Shown in pieces: positions 1 to 8,716 of a stretch of 47,041 bases of DNA. Numbering within the stretch: position 1 is the first letter of the stretch; each line of letters opens with the position of its first letter. The notes beneath the pieces were generated by a model. The model searched no databases, was not told the origin of the DNA, and saw only the letters and a list, made by a program, of their open reading frames with translations. A program made the position numbers and the translations under genes. Source of the DNA: JBLHGU01 sp047615875 (GTDB lineage Bacteria; Pseudomonadota; Gammaproteobacteria; Arenicellales; CAJQKF01); contig JBLHGU010000020.1 in NCBI GenBank assembly GCA_047615875.1, forward strand, positions 1-47,041, written 5' to 3'.

Positions 1-396
1 GATAGTTACACCAATCCATATGAACTGGGGCTGGATAGATTGATCAATCTGGATATGCAAGCTGACTTCCTCGGTAAAGCCTCTCTACAGCGTATTGCTA
101 AACAAGGGGTTTCTCGTAAGCAAGTTGGGATCGAGATTGATGCGCCGCCTCTGACTGGATCCAATACCAGCTTTTGGCAACTGTTTGATGGGCAAAGACT
201 GGTCGGAAAAGTAACTTCTGCAGTTCACTCGCCAAGATTAAATCGAAATATTGCTTTAGCAATGGTTGACATTAGCCATGCAGATATAGGCACCACACTC
301 AGGGTAAAAATGTCCGAATCCACTGCAACTGCAACAGTAGTATCCAAACCTTTTTACGATCCAAGAAAGAAAATTACTACGACTGTTTCGGTTTGA
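1..396 (+). CDS. Aminomethyltransferase (GcvT/DmdA-like), C-terminal part
   Basis: The frame is open from the first base to TGA at 394-396, so only the last 131 residues are in the window. The visible part is the C-terminal barrel of the folate-binding T-protein family: an LGLDRLINLD stretch, FLGKASL, then VGKVTSAVHSPRLNRNIALA, and an FYDPRKK tail. Family members move one-carbon units to tetrahydrofolate from glycine, sarcosine/dimethylglycine or DMSP (DmdA). The C-terminal barrel does not settle which substrate. A near copy of the gene's last codons lies at 8011-8067. The gene is followed by a broken regulator, so it stands at the edge of a decaying region. The family is fairly sure, the substrate unknown. 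Confidence 0.8.
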   Translation, partial: DSYTNPYELGLDRLINLDMQADFLGKASLQRIAKQGVSRKQVGIEIDAPPLTGSNTSFWQLFDGQRLVGKVTSAVHSPRLNRNIALAMVDISHADIGTTLRVKMSESTATATVVSKPFYDPRKKITTTVSV

Positions 397-751
397 ATTC
401 AAATTATTCTTCATAAAGGAACTGTATAGGTCTTATTCACCTAACTGGCCATCGGTATGTAACGTGACATGATCAATAAGGATGATTTGCGTGACTGACC
501 AACCATAGGTCCGCGTGCTGAAAAATCCTGCTTTGCTTCAGCAACAGTCTGTCTCAAGGTGCCTACGAAATAATGTCCGAACAACTTATTATAAGATAGT
601 TGAGGATTACTATACCCTGATAGCATCTGCGGAGACCAAGGAGGCTCTAGTGGAGACTTTCTGGTACACTTTTCGAACATTAGTCCAGTATCAATTCTTG
701 CACCATAACGCAATCCTCAAGTTTTCTTTACTACCTGATTTTCCTAAGCGA
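397..751 (+). other. No recognisable gene
   Basis: An open frame with a GTG at 515 runs through here into the LysR reading frame, but its first 79 residues resemble nothing I know and do not belong to a LysR protein. I see no terminator or promoter that I would defend. This is probably the remains of the former intergenic region or of a lost gene. Confidence 0.4.
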
Positions 752-1672
752 GTAACGACAATCGAACTTAAGTGGCTAGAAGACTTTCTTTCTCTTTGTG
801 ATATGCGGAATTTTCGCCTGTCTGCTGAACGACGGTGTGTCTCCCAACCGGCATTCAGCCGCCGCATTAAAACGCTTGAAAACTGGATTGGAGCGAAGCT
901 GATTGATCGCAGCGTCCAGCCAGTGGAATTAACCAGCGCCGGAGAATCATTCAGGCCAGTTGCCCTGGAGATCGTACACCTGGCATATCAGTCACGTAAC
1001 AACATATATACCTAAATAAGTTCGGATGTGGGGAAAATTCGTTTTTCGACGGTAAGCACGTTGGCGCAATTCTTTGTACCACCCTGGCTGAAAAAGCTTC
1101 GACCGTTAGTCGAGACAGAATCTTTAAGCGTTCGAACAGATTATGATGGTGTCAGTGATTATCTTGACGCGCTTGAAGACGGCAGTGTTGATTTTTTTGT
1201 CTGTTATGAAGACCCATCCAAAACCATCGTAAATTACACCGAGAAGTTTAGCTCACTATTATTAGGCACAGAGTCTCTGGTGCCTGTTTCCAGCTCTGAC
1301 AGTAACGGTAAACCGAATTGGTGGTTGCCAACCTGCAAACCTGGTAGCTCTATTCCCTTCCTGCATACTCATGCTAAGCCATCTCTGTGGCCTGTCCGAC
1401 ATCTCCTTGAAAATCGATTTGGAGATCTCAAGTTTGTACCCGTATATGAATCCTCAATTGCTACAGCTGTCAGGGCGATGGTAATCGAGGGCTATGGTGT
1501 CGCCTGGATCCCCACGATTGTCGCTGGTGATCTTGAACAAGGACGTTTGGTACGTGCAGCGGAAGAAAGCGACGAAATTCCACTAGACATAAAAATATAT
1601 CGATACGAACCGAATTCCGAACCCGGTACGGAAAAATTCTGGCAGGTTTTGCAGCAAGAAAATGCCGGTTAA
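752..1672 (+). pseudogene. LysR-type regulator, broken by start loss and in-frame TAA
   Basis: Read through, the frame gives an N-terminal winged helix (ELKWLEDFLSLCDMRNF, then VSQPAFSRRIKTLENWIGAKL) and a periplasmic-binding-like effector domain from about 1028 (GKIRFSTVSTLAQFFVPPWL, later AMVIEGYGVAWIPT), in all about 306 codons, normal for the family. Two defects are visible. The position where LysR proteins of this kind begin (M-T-T-I-E-L) has GTA at 752 instead of a start codon. A TAA at 1013-1015 falls in the linker between the two domains, with the same frame continuing on both sides. The downstream half could start at GTG 1028 but would lack the DNA-binding domain. It probably once controlled the adjacent aap transporter genes; that is inference from position. 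Confidence 0.85.
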
Positions 1673-1943
1673 ACACGATAGTTTGCATCAAATATAGCCC
1701 AGAATAACGCTCTGTATAAGTCAATCGATGACAACGACTGTGAAAAATAGCGATGTGTTTATTGCATCACTGTGACTATTAAAAGTATTAGACACTGAAC
1801 TGCGCTTCAGCTTAATGTGCCTTTTGAGAAAAGGTAAAATGGCCAAGTCGGGCAAGCGTCCGATGCGGATGTGACTCATTTCTCCAGCTGTAACCCGATA
1901 CGTAAGCAGACATACTAAAAAGCTATCAAGAGGAGAATAATCA

Positions 1944-2984
1944 ATGAAGTTCACGACGCTATTCACATCGGTCACGGCGGCATCTGCATTGCTGCTTGCC
2001 GGCACTACCGTCGCATCGGCGGAATCAACCCTGGAAATTGTCAAAAAACGTGGCCATTTACGTTGCCAGGTTGGGCAGCCATCAGCCGGCTATTACAATA
2101 TGAATGCTGATGGTAACTGGTACGGGCTTGATGTACAGAATTGTCATGCCGTTGCAGCTGCCATTTTTGGTGACAAAGATAAATTGGAAATTTAATCAGT
2201 CAGTTCACAGATGCGCTTTACCGCCCTGGCGAATGGTGAATCTGATCTTTTATCGCGCACAGCAACCTGGACAATGTCTCGTGATACCCAACTTGGCCTG
2301 GATTTTTTGCAACCCAATTTTTATGATGGTCAGGGTTTCACTGTTCGCAAAGACAGTTGCATCACCAGTGCGATGCAACTTAAAGGTGCTAAGGTATGTG
2401 TGCTCACCGGCACCACAACCGAACTCAATCTGGCGGATTTTAGCCGCGCCAATGATTTAAATATCAGCGCTGTTACGTTTGAGGATTTCAACGTCCGTGA
2501 CGACACTTATCTGAAGGGTGGATGTGACTCGACTACTGGTGATAAATCATCGATGGCTGGAAACCTGGCTGCATTCCCGGTGCCAGGTGATCACCTTATC
2601 CTTCCCGAAACGATTTCCAAGGAGCCTTTGGCACCGGCGGTAAGACAAGGCGATAGCCAATGGGTGGACATTGTCAGATGGACACAATTCGCCATGATCA
2701 ACGCCGAAGAACTAGGCGTTACCAGTACAAATGTTGATGACATGCGCGCCAGTTCAGAGGATGTGAATATTCGTCGTATGCTTGGTGTCGAGGGAAATCT
2801 TCATGAAGGGCTAGGGCTTACCAAAGATTGGGCTTACAACGTCATTAAGCAGGTCGGTAACTACGGTGAAAACTATGAAGCCTATATGGGCAGCGGTGAG
2901 TTGGGTATCGGCATTCCCCGGGAAGGATCAGCAAACGCTCTGTGGACTAAAGGCGGCCTGATGTATTCTCCGCCCATGCGCTAG
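1944..2984 (+). pseudogene. aapJ: AapJ-like amino-acid ABC binding protein, in-frame TAA at codon 84
   Basis: The reading frame begins with a Sec signal peptide (ATG 1944, GAGGAG ribosome site at 1930-1935, ALLLAGTTVASA) and continues as a family 3 periplasmic binding protein: KRGHLRCQV, GLDVQNCHAVAAA, RFTALANGESDLLSRTATWT, a WVDIVRWTQFAMINAEELG stretch and a GLMYSPPMR end, as in AapJ of the general L-amino-acid transporter. TAA at 2193-2195 interrupts it, and the same frame continues directly (S-V-S-S-Q-M-R-F-T-A-L). The length to the final stop is 346 codons, the usual AapJ size, so a point mutation rather than a deletion broke it. The downstream ATG at 2211 would give a protein without signal peptide. 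Permease and ATPase genes downstream are open. Confidence 0.88.
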
Positions 2985-3098
2985 TAGTTTTTATCATCAA
3001 CATTAACCCCTGGAATTGATAATGGTGCCAGACCAATTGATAAGATTGGGCTGGCATCAGTTTGTTCGCTACAGCGTTTAATTTTCGCGGGAGATACT

Positions 3099-4292
3099 GT
3101 GGTGGCCAATATCAATAGCAAAAAACCTACAAATCTCAAACCAGTGGAGAAGTTTGACTTCTTCCATGATGAACGAGTTCGTTCGGCATTTTATCAATTT
3201 CTGACACTGGTATTTGTCGGCGGAATCGGCTGGTATCTTTTTGCCACCACGGCACATAATCTAGAAGTTCGTGGGATGAGCTCGGGCTTTGGCTTTTTGT
3301 CTGTAGAGGCAGGGTTCAACCCCGACTTTAAGCTCGTTGCGTACGAGGCCGGAATCGGCACCTACGGGGATATCTTTTTAATCGGTATTCTCAATACGCT
3401 CTACATTTCTTTTTTGTCGATCATTGCCACCACCATACTGGGGTTCTCCGTTGGAGTTCTGCGACTATCCAGCAATTGGCTGGTCGCCAAGGTAGCACTT
3501 GCCTTTGTGGAAGTATTTCGTAATACACCTCTACTGATACAGGTTGTTTTCTGGTACATCGGTATTTTCTCGCTGTTGCCCAAGGTCAGGCAAAGCATTG
3601 ACCTGTCAGCTGGCTCAGAATGGGTCCTGCTCAATAATCGTGGACTTTACATGCCATGGCCCGAGCCGGGCGAATTACTCTGGCTTACCGGTCTGGCTTT
3701 AATCGTAGCGATAGTTGCCGTGTTTATTCTCAGGCGCTGGGCCCACAAACGCCAGGACGAAACCGGCAAGATTTTCCCGACCGTGATGCCATCTATTGGC
3801 TTGATAATCCTGCTGCCAGCAGTTGTCTATTTAATGACAGGGTCGCCGCTCGGTTGGGATATCCCAAAACTTGAGGGATTCAATTTCGTTGGTGGCTCCA
3901 CTTTACCGCCTGCGTTCCTCGCACTGTTCGTCGCCTTAACTATTTACCACGCCGCTGGATTGGCAGAAGCTGTTCGCGCAGGAATCTTATCTGTCGGCCA
4001 GGGGCAAAAAGACGCTGCGATGTCAATTGGTCTCAGGTCGAACCGGTCAATGTCCCTGGTTATTATTCCGCCGATGATCAGTCTGTGGATGAACGTAGTG
4101 AAAATCTCGTCCCTCGCCATCGCCATTGGCTACCCGGATTTGGTCGCTGTCTTTATGCAAACATCGCTAAACCAGGTTGGGCACGCGATTGAGATAGTCG
4201 GTATGACCATGGCGTTTTACATGTTCGTCAGCCTGTCGATTTCCTGGCTGCTGAATATTTACAACAAACGTGTGCAACTGGTGGAACGCTGA
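3099..4292 (+). CDS. aapQ: Amino-acid ABC transporter permease AapQ
   Basis: Inner-membrane permease of the general L-amino-acid (Aap/Bzt) transporter, the HisM/GlnP-type family. About eight hydrophobic segments are visible. The N-terminal conserved block is GILNTLYISFLSIIATTILG, followed by VEVFRNTPLLIQVVFWY. A long insertion lies in the middle, as usual in AapQ, and the EAA loop reads GLAEAVRAGILSVGQGQ near residue 288. At 397 residues it has the normal length. GTG 3099 is chosen because GGGAGA lies eight bases upstream; a second GTG follows at once. The stop is 2 bases before aapM, so the two are cotranscribed. The gene is intact although its binding-protein partner aapJ just upstream is interrupted. 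Confidence 0.92.
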   Translation: MVANINSKKPTNLKPVEKFDFFHDERVRSAFYQFLTLVFVGGIGWYLFATTAHNLEVRGMSSGFGFLSVEAGFNPDFKLVAYEAGIGTYGDIFLIGILNTLYISFLSIIATTILGFSVGVLRLSSNWLVAKVALAFVEVFRNTPLLIQVVFWYIGIFSLLPKVRQSIDLSAGSEWVLLNNRGLYMPWPEPGELLWLTGLALIVAIVAVFILRRWAHKRQDETGKIFPTVMPSIGLIILLPAVVYLMTGSPLGWDIPKLEGFNFVGGSTLPPAFLALFVALTIYHAAGLAEAVRAGILSVGQGQKDAAMSIGLRSNRSMSLVIIPPMISLWMNVVKISSLAIAIGYPDLVAVFMQTSLNQVGHAIEIVGMTMAFYMFVSLSISWLLNIYNKRVQLVER

Positions 4293-4294
4293 TT

Positions 4295-5623
4295 ATGGCT
4301 ATTGTAAAGCTTGAAAAAACCCCGGCCAGACCTGCACCCATAACTGAAAGGTCGATCAGAGGCTGGATGCACAGGCATTTGTTCAGTTCGGTGCTTAACA
4401 GCATTCTCACCATTGTTACTCTCTACATTATCTTCATAACCGTAAGAGACTTGTGGACCTGGGGGATTGCCGATACGGTATTAGTCGCGAAAAGCCGACG
4501 CGAATGCTTCGATATTAGCCTCAGTGGTGCGTGCTGGGCAGGCGTTGTTGCCTGGATGGACAATATTTTTTATGGGCGCTATCCGCGCGAAGAACTGTGG
4601 CGCATCGATCTTGGTTTAATTTTATTGATCGTCTGGATGACGCCACTTTTTTTACCACGGGTAAAAGCAAAGATCCAGATTGGCCTGACTACCGTGTTTC
4701 TCTATCCATTCCTGGCTGGATATCTATTTACAGGTGGCGACAAAGGCATTTTCATGCAGCTTATGGTTACCGCTGCTATGGTTTGCCTGATATGCAATAC
4801 GATACATGCCATCATAGGAGTAACTAGTGGCGCCGGACTGCGTGAGTTAGTGTTGCAATTAACCGGTCAAAAAGACGCTTCAGAGAGCCGCCAACGCAAT
4901 ACGCTTCTATTCCTGCTTGGTTTAAGCTTTATCGCGGTTTTTATTTGGCAAATGAGCTGGAGCGTGATCGGTGTACCCTGGACACAATGGGGTGGCTTGT
5001 TCCTTACCATGGTGATAGCGGGGGTCGGCATTGCCTCTGCCTTGCCAGGCGGCATTATTCTCGCCCTGGGGCGTCGCTCCAGGCTGCCGGTAATCCGGGT
5101 TCTCAGCACCGCATTTATCGAACTGTTTCGCTCGGTACCCCTAATTACGGTGCTATTCATGGCAACAGCTATGTTTCCGCTGTTTATGCCCGAAGGTATT
5201 GTGCTAAACAAACTGGTACAGGTGATCATTGCCGTCTGCTTATTCAATGCCTGTTATATGGCAGAAACCGTGCGCGGTGGTTTGCAGACCATCCCTAAAG
5301 GTCAGTTCGAGGGTGCGCATACTATTGGCCTTGGTTATTGGCGAACCATGGGATTAATCGTCATGCCCCAGGCACTGAAGCACATGATCCCAAATATTGT
5401 TGGCAACTTTATAGGCTTGCTAAAAGATACTACGCTTGTGTCAATCATCGGGCTATTCGACATTCTGGGAATGTTGCGTGCAGTCAGTGTAGATATTACC
5501 TGGCGTGGGCTGCACAACGAGCCGTTGATTTTTGGCGCGACACTTTTCTTTTTGATCTGTTTTGCAATGTCAAAATACAGCCGTCGTCTTGAGCAAAAAT
5601 TGTCGACTGATCACAAGAAATGA
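4295..5623 (+). CDS. aapM: Amino-acid ABC transporter permease AapM
   Basis: Second permease of the Aap transporter, pairing with AapQ to form the membrane channel. It has a cytosolic N-terminus of about 30 residues, a long membrane region, and the permease core in the last 220 residues with IELFRSVPLITVLFM and the EAA loop YMAETVRGGLQTIPKGQFEG. A CWAGVVAWMDNIFYGRYPREE segment in the N-terminal part is typical of AapM. It is 442 residues long, somewhat above the common 385-430. The ATG is 2 bases behind the aapQ stop, with no separate strong ribosome site, which suggests coupled translation. No defect is seen. Confidence 0.92.
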   Translation: MAIVKLEKTPARPAPITERSIRGWMHRHLFSSVLNSILTIVTLYIIFITVRDLWTWGIADTVLVAKSRRECFDISLSGACWAGVVAWMDNIFYGRYPREELWRIDLGLILLIVWMTPLFLPRVKAKIQIGLTTVFLYPFLAGYLFTGGDKGIFMQLMVTAAMVCLICNTIHAIIGVTSGAGLRELVLQLTGQKDASESRQRNTLLFLLGLSFIAVFIWQMSWSVIGVPWTQWGGLFLTMVIAGVGIASALPGGIILALGRRSRLPVIRVLSTAFIELFRSVPLITVLFMATAMFPLFMPEGIVLNKLVQVIIAVCLFNACYMAETVRGGLQTIPKGQFEGAHTIGLGYWRTMGLIVMPQALKHMIPNIVGNFIGLLKDTTLVSIIGLFDILGMLRAVSVDITWRGLHNEPLIFGATLFFLICFAMSKYSRRLEQKLSTDHKK

Positions 5624-5647
5624 TCCGGTATTGTCCGGGGAGAAAAT

Positions 5648-6442
5648 ATGACAAATAAAGGCAATCAGGAAACCCAGGGTGCCAGGGAGCAACTGGCGTC
5701 TGCCGCATCCAGTGAAGTGATCATTGAGCTCGATAAGGTCAATAAGTGGTATGGCGAATTTCATGTTTTGAAGGACATCGGTCTGGTCGTTCATAAAGGC
5801 GAACGGATCGTTGTTTGCGGTCCGTCAGGATCGGGAAAATCAACCCTTATCCGCTGTATTAATCGTCTTGAAGAACACCAGGCAGGCAGTATCGTGGTCG
5901 ATAATATAACGCTAAATAAAAATCTGAAAAACATCGATCATATACGCACCGAAGTGGGCATGGTGTTTCAAAGTTTCAATCTGTTTCCGCACCTTACCAT
6001 TCTTGAAAACCTCACCCTCGGTCCCATTTGGACTCGCAAAATGCCCAAAGCCGATGCCGTGGAAACCGCTATGAAGTATCTAGAGCGAGTTAAGATTCCT
6101 GAGCAAGCTGACAAATTTCCAGGGCAGCTTTCAGGTGGTCAGCAACAGCGCGTCGCGATCGCCCGTTCCCTGTGTATGAATCCCAAGATCATGTTGTTTG
6201 ACGAACCCACTTCAGCTCTTGATCCGGAAATGATCAAAGAGGTTCTGGATGTAATGGTCGAGTTGGCCGACACCGGAATGACGATGATCGTAGTAACCCA
6301 CGAGATGGGTTTCGCCAAGACAATCGCCGACCGGGTGATCTTTATGGATGAAGGAGATGTCGTTGAGGAGAATGAACCCAACGAATTCTTCACCAGCCCC
6401 CAGCACGAGCGAACCCGGCTATTTCTTAGCCAGATCCTCTAA
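5648..6442 (+). CDS. aapP: Amino-acid ABC transporter ATPase AapP
   Basis: Cytosolic ATPase of the Aap transporter. Walker A GPSGSGKST is near residue 59, the Q-loop lies in GMVFQSFNLFPHLT, the signature is LSGGQQQRVAIARSL, Walker B reads IMLFDEPTSALDPEM, and the switch histidine is in VVTHEMGFA. All catalytic residues are present and the length of 264 is normal. GGGGAG sits nine bases before the ATG. It closes the aapJQMP operon; no convincing terminator follows. An intact ATPase and permeases beside a nonsense-bearing aapJ mean either that the damage is very recent or that another binding protein of the cell serves the transporter. Confidence 0.94.
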   Translation: MTNKGNQETQGAREQLASAASSEVIIELDKVNKWYGEFHVLKDIGLVVHKGERIVVCGPSGSGKSTLIRCINRLEEHQAGSIVVDNITLNKNLKNIDHIRTEVGMVFQSFNLFPHLTILENLTLGPIWTRKMPKADAVETAMKYLERVKIPEQADKFPGQLSGGQQQRVAIARSLCMNPKIMLFDEPTSALDPEMIKEVLDVMVELADTGMTMIVVTHEMGFAKTIADRVIFMDEGDVVEENEPNEFFTSPQHERTRLFLSQIL

Positions 6443-6867
6443 CCTAGCAAGCGTATCTGCAAACAATCTGATTATGATTTTTTACAGAGGTTCCCTGGAT
6501 AAATTCTAGCGACTGCAACTGATGCCTTTATCGCAATAGTCCCACTAAATTAGGTATTGGACTGAGTAGCTCACACAGTAATAACCTGTAGGCCTCTCGC
6601 TTTTTCAGATTGCAAGGTATCCATCATCCTAGAATCCGCAGTTGGACGCCATGTAGTGTGCAGTATAGTTGCGGTCTGGCAAGGCACAATGACGCGTAAT
6701 AGCGAGCTATTACAAGGAGTTGTAACGCCGCCAGACGGTGAATGGACTGTGCAATACTTGACGTAACGAACCGACCAATAAAGTGAACTCAAATCCATCA
6801 CATAAACCAAACAATTTCAAGAACCTATAGATCACTCGAAGTGGTCAACTGCGGAATCTAGGATCAT
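6443..6867. other. Long gap without a recognised gene
   Basis: On the plus strand a frame of about 70 codons without ATG (roughly 6560-6767) reads like protein in places (LESAVGRHVVCSIVAVW, VTPPDGEWTVQYL) but I recognise no family; it may be a gene remnant. The opposite strand has an open frame of 79 codons that I take as its shadow. No terminator with a T-run is visible after aapP. Confidence 0.35.
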
Positions 6868-7829
6868 ATGTCCGACCAACTTTTCGTTGAAGTTACACGC
6901 AACGACATAGTGGAAAGCCGGCACCTTGGCAGTGCCGTAGTCTGTGATTATCGAGGTCAGGTTTTACATAGCTGGGGTGATATCAATACCTTAATGTTCC
7001 CGCGATCTGCCCTCAAGCCATTTCTCGCTATTGACCTTATTAATAGTGGTGCGAGCGACCAGTACGGTTTGAGTGATGCACAGATAACCATGGCTTGCGC
7101 CTCCCATCAGGGCTAACCCAGGACCACCTGGCCTGTGGCGCTGTTTTACCCGATGATGTCGAGAGTGCTCACAGACTGCTGGTTTCTGCACAGCAAGGCA
7201 GCCGGGTTCATCACAATTGTTCAGGTAAACATGCCGGCTTTCTAACCACAGCATTGCATTTAAAAATGCCGCTGAAAAGCTTCCACCGTGCTGATCACCC
7301 TTTGCAACAGTTGTCCCTGCAAGGCTTGTCTTATCTTGCAGGAATCGATCTTCGAGACAACCCGATAGGCATTGATGGCTGCGGATTTCCTGCTCCCACG
7401 ATGCCTTTGTTAAACCTTGCCATTATGGTAGCCCGGTTCGCTAATCCATCTAATCTAACCGATGATTATGCGCAAGCGATTTTTCGAATTTAACAGGCTA
7501 TCATTCGTGAGCCACTATATGCAGCCGGCCATGGCACCATAGTCAGTGAGCTAAATCAGGTAACTAATGGAGCTGTGCTGGCAAAGACAGGTGCTGAGGG
7601 CGTTCTCACAGCAGCTCTACCTGAGCGAGGATTGGGGATTGCATTGAAAATTTCTGATGGCAGCGCCCGTGCCCGATCGACCGCCCTGCTGGAAATCCTT
7701 GATCATTTAGGCGTTCTGACTAGCGTGCAAAAAACCCAGCTTCAAGCCCATTCAGTCCCAGAAATAGAAAACTCGAGAGGACTAATCGTGGGCAGAATCC
7801 GAGTAGCTGATTCCTGGCTACGGAAATAA
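6868..7829 (+). pseudogene. L-asparaginase II family protein, broken
   Basis: Remains of a type II-family L-asparaginase of the AnsA/rhizobial kind, which hydrolyses asparagine to aspartate and ammonia. Recognisable blocks are EVTRNDIVESRHLGSAVV, the catalytic ITMACASH, HHNCSGKHAGFLTTA, IGIDGCGFP, and the C-terminal LAKTGAEGVLTAALP. Two lesions are visible. After ACASHQG (about 7113) the frame hits TAA and coding continues in another frame with a dozen or so residues missing, so there was a deletion with frameshift. A TAA at 7491-7493 then interrupts the second part in frame (A-I-F-R-I stop Q-A-I-I-R-E). Beside an amino-acid transporter, the gene probably belonged to amino-acid scavenging. 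Confidence 0.88.
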
Positions 7830-8010
7830 AGGTGGATTCGAAATCCACTAGCTATCTCGTTACCTTTATTACGAAACGACGTTCTTAACATTTTAAGAAT
7901 AGTTTCCACGCAGTAATTGGAGATGTGGCGTGTTTAGATATCCTCCCACAGATAATTTAAAAATGGCGATTGATACTTCTAAGGCAGATTATTAATCTGT
8001 CCCCAGTTTC

Positions 8011-8067
8011 TGCCTATACGATCCGCGAAAGAAAATTACTACGGATGTTGAGGTTAAATACGAATAG
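8011..8067 (+). pseudogene. Duplicate tail fragment of the T-protein/DmdA-like gene
   Basis: The codons at 8011-8067 read C-L-Y-D-P-R-K-K-I-T-T-D-V-E-V-K-Y-E and stop, nearly the same as the end of the gene at 1-396 (F-Y-D-P-R-K-K-I-T-T-T-V-S-V and stop). The match also holds at DNA level: GAAAGAAAATTACTACG occurs in both. No more of the gene is recognisable upstream. It is a relic of a second copy, or a scar of a duplication spanning the transporter region. Confidence 0.7.
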
Positions 8068-8227
8068 TGATGGCCCGCGTGGTCAAAGTGTGGACTGGAA
8101 AAACCATGGCAAATACGTCTCCTGTGTAGCCCATGCTACCCGCGACTTCGTCAATGTCGGTTTGCTCACATCCGCGCAGTGCAGCAATCTGGTTAGCTTA
8201 GCAGGAGGGTCCAACTGTGGTAAATAA
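8066..8227 (+). pseudogene. C-terminal remnant of a small secreted-protein family
   Basis: In the second plus frame the residues NHGKYVSCVAHATRDFV, then GLLTSAQCSNLV, and the end GGSNCGK before TAA resemble the conserved tail (NHGxYVSCVAH...D...GL...) that I recall from exported hypothetical proteins. No signal peptide or start fits: the open frame upstream to 7970 crosses the T-protein relic. I take it as a fragment left after a deletion. The function is unknown. Confidence 0.45.
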
Positions 8228-8394
8228 AGCATAGGATTAAGCCCAAACTTAAGGAATGGGCCCATTAGGCTCATCGCTTTTTTTCTATGAAATTTTTCAC
8301 AGCCCAATTCTGTCGGAGATAAATAGTGGCGGAACCAAACAAAATCAATAATACTTGTAGCATTAAATAATCAGGTAAGTTTTGGGTAATAATT

Positions 8395-8676
8395 ATGACT
8401 AAAGTTATTCTGCAAGGTCACATCATTGTGCCTGATACCGACATTGAAGCTGTAAAGTTAGAACTCATAAATCACATAACACTAACTAAACAGGAAGAAG
8501 GTTGTTTAGTTTTCAACGTTACTCAGGATAGTGAGGACTCTGGCAAGTTCAATGTATACGAAGAATTTAAAGACCGGCAATCATTCGCTAGCCACCAGGA
8601 ACGTGTTGGAAATTCAAAATGGGGTGCTATTGCGGTAAATGTAGAGCGTCACTATGAAATAACTGACGAAACCTAA
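8395..8676 (+). CDS. Antibiotic biosynthesis monooxygenase (ABM) domain protein
   Basis: A 93-residue single-domain protein of the ABM/YgiN-like ferredoxin-fold family: V-I-L-Q-G-H-I-I-V-P near the start, a helix ending in EEGCLVFNVTQD, FNVYEEFKDRQSFASHQ, and a C-terminal HYEI strand. Such dimeric proteins include cofactor-free quinol oxygenases and many of unknown function; catalytic identity cannot be told. Length is usual. The ATG at 8395 has only a weak upstream GGGTAA. It is the first intact gene after the decayed stretch and converges on dusC. Confidence 0.8.
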   Translation: MTKVILQGHIIVPDTDIEAVKLELINHITLTKQEEGCLVFNVTQDSEDSGKFNVYEEFKDRQSFASHQERVGNSKWGAIAVNVERHYEITDET

Positions 8677-8716
8677 ATCAATATTGATAGAAGCTTCTAT
8701 CAACAAAAATGAACGC

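Noticed and set aside
6571..6810. Minus-strand open frame of 79 codons
   Set aside because: No family resemblance, no ribosome site; the plus strand reads slightly better, so it is taken as a shadow.
752..7829. Recoding of TAA as a sense codon
   Set aside because: Many intact genes here end in TAA (for example pmp-adjacent blh partners, rpmH, dnaA, dnaN), and the asparaginase also has a deletion, so ordinary decay explains the stops.
7831..7849. Hairpin GTGGATT-CGA-AATCCAC that looks like a tRNA T-arm
   Set aside because: No acceptor stem, anticodon arm or CCA can be placed around it, and the upstream bases are coding sequence of the asparaginase relic. No att-like repeat was found.
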